This document shows positions 41,352 through 46,936 of a stretch of 46,936 nt of DNA, one piece after another. Where the stretch lies: contig JBDLJC010000024.1 of the NCBI GenBank assembly GCA_039714535.1, positions 1 to 46,936 of the forward strand. The letters run 5' to 3'. The position numbers and the translations under genes were made by a program. The DNA is from JAGXFP01 sp039714535 (GTDB lineage Bacteria > Desulfobacterota > Desulfobulbia > Desulfobulbales > JAGXFP01). The notes beneath the pieces are model-generated. The model was not told where the DNA came from. It saw nothing but the letters and a program-made list of their open reading frames with translations, and ran no database searches. Each line of letters opens with the position of its first letter. Position 1 is the first letter of the stretch.

Positions 41352-42185
41352 ATGGACCAAGCCAGTGAACTAATAGTCCTTGAAGCGGGACGGTCGGAAC
41401 GTCATTACTGGCAGGACATCTGGCGCTACCGGGAGCTTTTTTATGTCCTGAGCTGGCGAGATATAACTGTTAGATATAAACAGACCGTGATTGGAATTGC
41501 CTGGGCGGTCATCAGGCCGATCCTGACCATGATTATTCTCACGGTGATCTTTGGCAAGGTCGCCAAATTGCCGACCGAGGGTGAGGCCCCCTACGCGATC
41601 ATGGTTTACGCCGCCATGCTGCCATGGCAATTTTTTGCCAGTTCCCTCACTGGCAGCAGTAACAGCCTGATTAGTAATGCCAATCTCATTACTAAAGTGT
41701 ACTTCCCGAGGCTGATCATTCCGGCCAGCACCATCGTCACCAATCTGGTCGATTTCCTGATCTCCTTTATCATCCTCCTGGCTCTGATGGCTTATTACCA
41801 TTACTTGCCGACCATGCGTTTCCTGCTGTTGCCAGCCTTTTTGCTGATTGCCTTTCTGACCTCGTTTGGAGTCGGTCTGCTTCTGACTTCATTAACGGTT
41901 AAATATCGTGACTTCCGAATTGTTGTTCCGTTTATTGTTCAGTTTGGTCTCTATGTATCACCGGTTGCCTATAGCAGCAGTGTTGTCCCGGAAAAATATC
42001 ATCTTCTATATTCATTGAACCCGATGGTCGGGGTCATTGACGGCTTTCGCTGGGCTATCCTCGGTGTTGACTCGATGATCTATTGGCCCGGATTTTTACT
42101 GTCACTGGCTATCACGATGTCTTTTCTGGTAATTGGCATCGTCTTTTACCGGAAGATGGAGAAATCCTTTGCGGATATCATTTAA
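41352..42185 (+). CDS. wzm: ABC-2 polysaccharide export permease (Wzm-type)
   Basis: This 277-residue permease has about six helices and the TagG/Wzm family signatures: RYRELFYVLSWRDITVRYKQTVIGIAWAVIRPILTMIILTVIFG at the start, then LPWQFFASSLTGSSNSLISNANLITKVYFPRLIIP and the C-terminal LYSLNPMVGVIDGFRWAIL. It forms the membrane channel for lipid-linked O-antigen or capsule, moving it to the periplasm with the ATPase encoded 21 bp downstream. Confidence 0.95.
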   Translation: MDQASELIVLEAGRSERHYWQDIWRYRELFYVLSWRDITVRYKQTVIGIAWAVIRPILTMIILTVIFGKVAKLPTEGEAPYAIMVYAAMLPWQFFASSLTGSSNSLISNANLITKVYFPRLIIPASTIVTNLVDFLISFIILLALMAYYHYLPTMRFLLLPAFLLIAFLTSFGVGLLLTSLTVKYRDFRIVVPFIVQFGLYVSPVAYSSSVVPEKYHLLYSLNPMVGVIDGFRWAILGVDSMIYWPGFLLSLAITMSFLVIGIVFYRKMEKSFADII

Positions 42186-42206
42186 AACGTGAGAATTGAT
42201 TAGACA

Positions 42207-43490
42207 ATGAGCAAAACTGTTATTACTGCCGAAGGTTTAGGTAAATCATACATGATCGGTCATCGGCAAAAAGAGTCATATTCGACCCTCCGCGATGTGC
42301 TCACTAGCATCCCCAGGCAGTGGTGGTCCCGGCTGCGCAATCCTCAGTACCATACCCATGAAAATATTGAAGAGTTCTGGGCTCTCAAGGAGGTTGATTT
42401 CGAGATCAAACAGGGCGACCGAGTCGGAATTATCGGCCGCAATGGCGCCGGCAAATCAACCCTTCTGAAGATCCTCTCTCGGATCATCGAACCGACTACC
42501 GGAAAAGTAAAAATTGCCGGTCGGGTTGCCAGCCTTTTGGAAGTCGGTACCGGTTTTCACCCGGAATTGACAGGACGAGAAAACGTCTTCCTGAACGGTG
42601 CAATCCTTGGCATGGGCCGCATTGACATTAAAAAGAAGTTCGATGAGATAATCGATTTTGCTGAAGTGGAGAAATTCCTCGATACTCCAGTCAAACGATA
42701 CTCTTCCGGTATGTATGTCCGTCTGGCCTTTGCCGTTGCCGCCCATCTTGAACCAGAAATTCTTATCGTGGACGAAGTCCTGGCTGTTGGCGATGTGTCT
42801 TTTCAGAAAAAATGTATAGGAAAGATGGGAGATGTTGCCAAAGGTGGTCGAACAATTATCTTTGTAAGTCATAAAATGGACGCTATTCGACGGCTCTGCC
42901 AACAGACAATCCTAATTGAAAAAGGTGAAATCATTAAATTAGGACCAACCGAAAAGGTAATCAATCACTATTTAGCTGGCACAGGATTACGCTCCGCCCT
43001 GAATGATAGAGGACCGGCACCAGATAAGCGTATGCACCTGAGATCGGTAAAATTATTAGACAAAACTTGGACTGGGAAAGATCATTTCACGAGGAATGAA
43101 ATGGGTTATGTGGAAGTCATATATGATATCAACGCCCAGCTGAAGAATGTGCATATTGTTTGCCATGTTGTTGACAATGAAGATCGAGTTATTGTCTCTA
43201 CCGGAGATTGTGACGTTAACCAACGACTTCATTCTGAAAGGAGTCCTGATAGCTATAAAGCAACGTTTCAAATACCCACAGAAATCCTAAATGAAGGTGA
43301 ATATTCGTTAACATTTTCTTTGGGGATCCCTTATGGGACCATATACGATCAAGTTCCCAATGCTGTGCGTTTCAACCTTTCAGATTTACGAAGTGAGGGC
43401 GGGCCAGAATATATGCAAAAACGACCAGGACTGGTCATTAAAGATATTCAATGGGAAACAGAAAAAGCACTTAAAAAAGACATGGCATGA
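42207..43490 (+). CDS. wzt: Polysaccharide export ATPase with glycan-binding domain (Wzt-type)
   Basis: This 427-residue protein has an ATPase domain (about residues 1-250) with Walker A GRNGAGKST, signature YSSGMYVRLAFAVA, Walker B EILIVDEVLAVGD, and the long insert before Walker A (RDVLTSIPRQWWSRLRNPQYHTHENIEEFWALKEVDFEI) typical of Wzt/TagH. A C-terminal beta-sandwich (about 275-420; MGYVEVIYDINAQLKNVHIVCHVVDNEDRVIVSTGD) is the Wzt domain that recognises the terminal modification of the glycan. Its presence means the exported polymer is probably capped before export, perhaps by a methyl group. Confidence 0.95.
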   Translation: MSKTVITAEGLGKSYMIGHRQKESYSTLRDVLTSIPRQWWSRLRNPQYHTHENIEEFWALKEVDFEIKQGDRVGIIGRNGAGKSTLLKILSRIIEPTTGKVKIAGRVASLLEVGTGFHPELTGRENVFLNGAILGMGRIDIKKKFDEIIDFAEVEKFLDTPVKRYSSGMYVRLAFAVAAHLEPEILIVDEVLAVGDVSFQKKCIGKMGDVAKGGRTIIFVSHKMDAIRRLCQQTILIEKGEIIKLGPTEKVINHYLAGTGLRSALNDRGPAPDKRMHLRSVKLLDKTWTGKDHFTRNEMGYVEVIYDINAQLKNVHIVCHVVDNEDRVIVSTGDCDVNQRLHSERSPDSYKATFQIPTEILNEGEYSLTFSLGIPYGTIYDQVPNAVRFNLSDLRSEGGPEYMQKRPGLVIKDIQWETEKALKKDMA

Positions 43491-43592
43491 GTCTCTATTT
43501 AGACTTTATGGGTCACTATCTCCACAATCCCTGCTATGCATGTATATAACCATAACAAAGAGACTAACCTTACTGCGAACGAAGGCATATAA

Positions 43593-44486
43593 ATGCTTAA
43601 AAAAATAAAAAAAGTTTTTCTTAAATACCCTAGTCAGCAAGCCAGTAATAAACCAGCAAAACCTATAACCTTAAATATTAATGGCCTATTGTTAACTATT
43701 GACCCTAGCGACTTTGGTGCTACGGCATACGAATCAAAAGGGTCTTATGAAGAACTTGCAAATCCGATTTATAAAGAAATAAAAAAAATATCGAACCCAT
43801 TGTTAGTAATTGATATCGGTTCAAACTATGGCTTTACGGGTCTAGTTTTCGCTCAAAACTTTCCTGATGCAAAATTTTTGCTAGTTGAAGCAGATGCACG
43901 ACTATGCCAATTTATCAAACAAAATTTCAAACAAAACGGTTTCTCAAACTTTAAAGTTATTAACGCCATTTGCGGAGAGAAAGATGGAGTTAATAATGAT
44001 TTTTCTTTAAATCCAACTTCCAGTCAAGATAATCGTGTTGTTGGTGAAAGCAACAAATGGGTAAAGAAATCAGTAACTTCTGTCTCACTGAGCAACTTGA
44101 TTGGCAGTAATTTAATAGAAAGTTCTATTTTTATTAAAATTGACACACAAGGCTATGAAGAACATGTTTTCAAAGGTGGTCATAATTTCCTTACCAAAAA
44201 CAACAACTGGATTATCAAAACAGAGTTTGCACCTTACTGGCTCAATTCACAAGGAACAAACCCCGTTAACCTATTGAATTATATAACATCAACTTTTCAT
44301 GTTGTTGAGCTACCTGCCAGATCTTCTTTTCTGAGCAATAGCATCTCAGACATTTTAAAATATAAACTTTTGCCGTCTAACAGTGAAAATTTTATTAACT
44401 ACATCACTTCTCTTAACAAAGAGAATCGTGGCTGGTGTGACCTCTTAATAATTCCCAAAAAACATCAATTGATCAGCAAACTATAG
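43593..44486 (+). CDS. FkbM-family methyltransferase
   Basis: This 297-residue SAM-dependent enzyme has LLVIDIGSNYGFTGLVFAQNFPDAKFLLVEADARLCQFIKQNF (about residues 69-111, motif I) and the FkbM block SIFIKIDTQGYEEHVFKGG (about 183-201). FkbM proteins O-methylate sugars or other hydroxyls in glycan and antibiotic pathways. It could provide the cap recognised by the Wzt domain. The gene is strongly AT-rich compared with the wzm and cysC region. A gaagg site precedes its ATG. Confidence 0.85.
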   Translation: MLKKIKKVFLKYPSQQASNKPAKPITLNINGLLLTIDPSDFGATAYESKGSYEELANPIYKEIKKISNPLLVIDIGSNYGFTGLVFAQNFPDAKFLLVEADARLCQFIKQNFKQNGFSNFKVINAICGEKDGVNNDFSLNPTSSQDNRVVGESNKWVKKSVTSVSLSNLIGSNLIESSIFIKIDTQGYEEHVFKGGHNFLTKNNNWIIKTEFAPYWLNSQGTNPVNLLNYITSTFHVVELPARSSFLSNSISDILKYKLLPSNSENFINYITSLNKENRGWCDLLIIPKKHQLISKL

Positions 44487-44496
44487 AAGAACAACC

Positions 44497-45690
44497 ATGA
44501 AACTACAAAATAGAGTCATTAGCCCCACACTAAACAAAAATGAACTTTGGCGATTAACCGGCAAAATTGATCGTCTTGAGGTTCCATGGTCACTTAACGA
44601 CCTGCAACAAAAAGCCCTTTTAGATTTCAAAAAAGCCCAAGAAGATGGCACTATCAAATTTGTCCCGAAAATGAATTGCGCCTGCGGGGCTGAGCAACCA
44701 ATTCATTTTGCAAACACTGATCGCTTCGGTCTCCAGATTGACTCCTATGTCTGCGAAAAATGCGGTCTTATCTATACTAGTCCCGTCCTGTCTCCTGATT
44801 CAATTAAACCATTCTATGAAAATCATTACCACCACATGCATTTCGGCTCTCCTCCTTCACCTGACAAAACCTTGTACAAAAAAGGCCAGGGCAAGAAAAT
44901 TTACGACCTCTTAAAAAGATGGTTTGACAGTAATGAGATCAATGTTCTCGAAGTGGGGTGTGGAAGTGGTAGCGTCATTAAGGAGTTCATCAAAGCGGCT
45001 GTTGCCGATGGTCATAAGGCCAAAGGGATCGGCTTGGAATACAGTCATGAATATGTCGAATGCTTTGACCCTGAAGGCCTCAACGTCAAAATACTTAATG
45101 GAGATCTTCACAACCTAGATCCATCCCCTAGGCCATACAATGTCATTATAATGAGTCATGTTTTCGAGCATTTTCTTGAACCTCATATGGAACTACAGGC
45201 ACTGAAACAATTCATCAACGAGCAGACCCTTGTTTTCATTGAAATACCCGGCATCTTCAGCTTGAAATATCGCTATGAATATGATTGCGATTATCTTAAA
45301 TATTTCACCTTTGCCCATATTTACAACTTCAACCTGACATCATTAACAAATCTGCTAAACAACAATGGGTTTGGCTTGCTTTGGGGCAACGAAGAAGTAG
45401 AAGGTATTTTCTTGCTAGGTGAACAGAGAACAGACACTTCTGAAAACAAAACAGAGGTGATTAGTTATTTACGTGATCTCGAAACAAACAAGATGTACTT
45501 TTCAAGACTCCCTGAAATTATTGTAGAAAACAGTCAGCAAATCACAATGAATAGCCATGAAATTAAAAAGTTAGTATCAGATATGCAATACGTGAAATCT
45601 TTTGTAGACAAGATATTGTCTACTTTCCCTTTTAATTTGGTCAATAACGTTAGAAAATTTTTCAAGAAACAAAAATTACCAACGTTATAG
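44497..45690 (+). CDS. Class I SAM-dependent methyltransferase with zinc knuckle
   Basis: This 397-residue protein has an N-terminal four-cysteine site (CACGAEQP...VCEKCGLIYTSPVLSPDSIKPFYENHYHHM), typical of sugar C- or N-methyltransferases in surface-glycan clusters. A Methyltransf_23 domain follows (about residues 145-290) with NVLEVGCGSGSVIKEF and NVIIMSHVFEHFLEPHMELQALKQF. The C-terminal 90 residues are helical with a hydrophobic end. It lies 10 bp after the FkbM gene. The exact sugar substrate is unknown. Confidence 0.85.
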   Translation: MKLQNRVISPTLNKNELWRLTGKIDRLEVPWSLNDLQQKALLDFKKAQEDGTIKFVPKMNCACGAEQPIHFANTDRFGLQIDSYVCEKCGLIYTSPVLSPDSIKPFYENHYHHMHFGSPPSPDKTLYKKGQGKKIYDLLKRWFDSNEINVLEVGCGSGSVIKEFIKAAVADGHKAKGIGLEYSHEYVECFDPEGLNVKILNGDLHNLDPSPRPYNVIIMSHVFEHFLEPHMELQALKQFINEQTLVFIEIPGIFSLKYRYEYDCDYLKYFTFAHIYNFNLTSLTNLLNNNGFGLLWGNEEVEGIFLLGEQRTDTSENKTEVISYLRDLETNKMYFSRLPEIIVENSQQITMNSHEIKKLVSDMQYVKSFVDKILSTFPFNLVNNVRKFFKKQKLPTL

Positions 45691-45878
45691 CTGAACTGAG
45701 GAGGAGCTGTGGAAAATAATATCAAAATTTTCTTCAAATGTTTGTTCCAACGTAAACGTCTATAAATAAGGATTTAGGGATCTCCGGGACGCCTGGAATC
45801 AAAACGAACGGAAACTTTGGATTGTTTAGCCGCTAAAAGAAGCTGTTTACGATCCTAAACCATATCGCAAAATTTCTT
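45691..45878 (+). other. Gap with a short orphan frame behind a strong ribosome site
   Basis: A strong gaggagg site (about 45699-45705) precedes GTG 45709, which opens only 18 codons (MENNIKIFFKCLFQRKRL) before TAA at 45763-45765. This looks like the start of a gene cut off by a deletion or recombination. The remaining 110 bp has no recognisable frame. Such a scar fits a variable glycan locus. Confidence 0.4.
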
Positions 45879-46796
45879 ATGAAGATAATGCATAACCCAA
45901 CTATAAATTGGGAAGGTGACACACGAAATTTACCTAAAATTAGTATAGTTACCCCCTGCTTCAATCATGCTTCTTATATAGAAGCTACCATACTATCTGT
46001 TCTGAGCCAGGGATATCCAAACCTGGAATACATAGTTTTAGATGGTGGAAGCACCGATGGTTCAGCTGAAATAATCAAAAAATATTCAGACTATCTTTCG
46101 TATTGGCATTCAAAGCCGGATGCTGGGCAATACCAAGCCATCCAGGCAGGATTTGATCGTTCAACTGGTGAAATAATGGCCTGGTTGAATTCCGACGACA
46201 TGCTGCAACGCAATTCCCTTTGGACTGTAGCGGAAATTTTCACAAAAATGCCTCAAGTCGAATGGTTACTGGGTAACCCGACCTGGTATGATTCAATGGG
46301 ACGAACTGTTGTGGCCGGTCAACCGCCAAGATGGTCACGTTATCGATATTTACGAGGTGACTATAAGTGGATACAGCAAGAATCAGTATTTTGGATAAGA
46401 AGTTTATGGAATGCAGCAGGCTGTTCTCTTGATACTTCTTATGCCTATGCTGCTGACTTTGAACTGTGGATGCGTTTTTTCCGCCACGCCAAGCTTTATT
46501 CAACAACTGCTATCTTGAGCGGTTTTCGATCTGCATCGTCTGGACAAAAAGGAAGGAAATACAGAGCGTTATATGTGGAAGAGGTTGAAGAAATAATTTC
46601 CAGCGAACCTCTGACCGTGAATGATATGAAAATTTTAAAGGGAATCGCCAAAATAGAATCCTGGAGAAATATCCCCATAGTTCGTATTTTTAGTGGGCGC
46701 ATCAGACGAATCAGGCGCATTTATGAGAGTCATTTGGGGTTACCGCCAGTAATAAAATTCAACCTAACTACCAACGCTTTCGAATTTGATTATTAA
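45879..46796 (+). CDS. Family 2 glycosyltransferase
   Basis: This 305-residue GT-A enzyme starts with KISIVTPCFNHASYIEATILSVLSQGYPNLEYIVLDGGSTDGS (about residues 20-62), the nucleotide-sugar-binding block of GT2. GEIMAWLNSDDML (about 99-111) holds the DxD-like metal motif, and YAADFELWMRFF carries the ED-like catalytic acid region. It would add a sugar to the glycan exported by Wzm/Wzt. The start could instead be ATG 45888. It is the last gene before the right terminal repeat. Confidence 0.9.
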   Translation: MKIMHNPTINWEGDTRNLPKISIVTPCFNHASYIEATILSVLSQGYPNLEYIVLDGGSTDGSAEIIKKYSDYLSYWHSKPDAGQYQAIQAGFDRSTGEIMAWLNSDDMLQRNSLWTVAEIFTKMPQVEWLLGNPTWYDSMGRTVVAGQPPRWSRYRYLRGDYKWIQQESVFWIRSLWNAAGCSLDTSYAYAADFELWMRFFRHAKLYSTTAILSGFRSASSGQKGRKYRALYVEEVEEIISSEPLTVNDMKILKGIAKIESWRNIPIVRIFSGRIRRIRRIYESHLGLPPVIKFNLTTNAFEFDY

Positions 46797-46838
46797 TTTA
46801 ACTAAACTTTCTGACTTAGGAATAAAAAGAGGCTAAAC

Positions 46839-46936
46839 GAGTTATGATCAAAAGTGGTGTTTGAGAAAAGCGTGAAAAAATAAATGACGTATCCTGTTGG
46901 AATCAATTCGCCAAAACCGAGTTCCAACAAAAAAGG
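46839..46936 (-). repeat. Right arm of 98-bp inverted terminal repeat
   Basis: Exact reverse complement of 2-99. It starts 42 bp after the glycosyltransferase stop and runs to the window end. On this side too no transposase or integrase flanks it. Confidence 0.95.

Noticed and set aside
1..46936. Reading the whole window as one composite transposon because of its inverted ends
   Set aside because: The interior is ordinary chromosomal content (ftsZ, lysC, cimA, apt, trmL), no transposase is present, and a repeat junction in the assembly explains the ends.

Overview
The window looks like one complete contig from a Gram-negative, anaerobic bacterium, most plausibly a Desulfobacterota (Desulfobulbales-like) sulfate reducer or a close relative. 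That placement rests on gene content only: rubrerythrin and several small cysteine-rich proteins, a citramalate route to isoleucine, an OmpA/PD40 lipoprotein, Lol-like and Wzm/Wzt ABC systems, HupE and NicO metal transporters, and many TPR and zinc-ribbon proteins. No rRNA, tRNA, CRISPR array, phage gene or recognisable transposase was found. The two ends carry the same 98-bp sequence in opposite orientation, so the contig probably ends on both sides in one multicopy repeat.

Layout. 0.2-1.1 kb: a decayed reading frame and a Phd/ParE-type toxin-antitoxin pair with a readable promoter and operator. 1.7-6.1 kb (+): a LolCDE/MacB-like ABC exporter (two FtsX-type permeases and an ATPase) translationally coupled to an outer-membrane beta-barrel. 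6.2-8.5 kb (+): a MinD/ParA-like ATPase, a J-like/RodZ-HTH protein, a small acidic protein and a secreted MORN-repeat protein. 8.8-12.8 kb (-): methylthioadenosine phosphorylase, adenine phosphoribosyltransferase, a HupE-type metal permease and a large SEC-C/TPR/sulfotransferase. 13-15.7 kb: rubrerythrin and several small cysteine-rich or unknown proteins. 16.2-21.1 kb (+): a compact mraZ-ftsA-ftsZ set preceded by a MraZ-box-like repeat array, then an AmpG-like muropeptide permease. 21.4-25.6 kb: OmpA/PD40 lipoprotein, TrmL and an M23 peptidase. 25.9-29.5 kb (+): lysC, cimA and a ComEA-like HhH protein.

29.6-39.8 kb (-): the most unusual section. It encodes a carboxypeptidase-regulatory-like secreted protein, a NosD-like beta-helix protein, a Glu/Leu/Phe/Val dehydrogenase, two tandem fumarase/aspartase-superfamily lyases, a NicO/RcnA-type metal transporter with a His-rich loop, an OpuAC-like and a PhnD-like solute-binding protein without permeases, and a TPR protein. 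Its tight spacing suggests one pathway linking C-N lyase and amino-acid dehydrogenase chemistry to metal or small-ligand handling. A JAMM/MPN-like protein lies just upstream. Intergenic gaps from 28.8 to 35.7 kb carry four copies of a 16-bp motif plus large palindromes.

40.1-46.8 kb (+): a surface-glycan locus with a winged-helix/nucleotidyltransferase-like regulator, APS kinase, Wzm/Wzt exporter, FkbM methyltransferase, a second methyltransferase and a GT2 glycosyltransferase. Its distal part is visibly AT-rich, suggesting a variable or transferred segment. APS kinase here and the sulfotransferase at 9-11 kb together suggest a capacity to make sulfated products.

All assignments come from reading motifs by eye. 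Residue positions are approximate and no database search was run.
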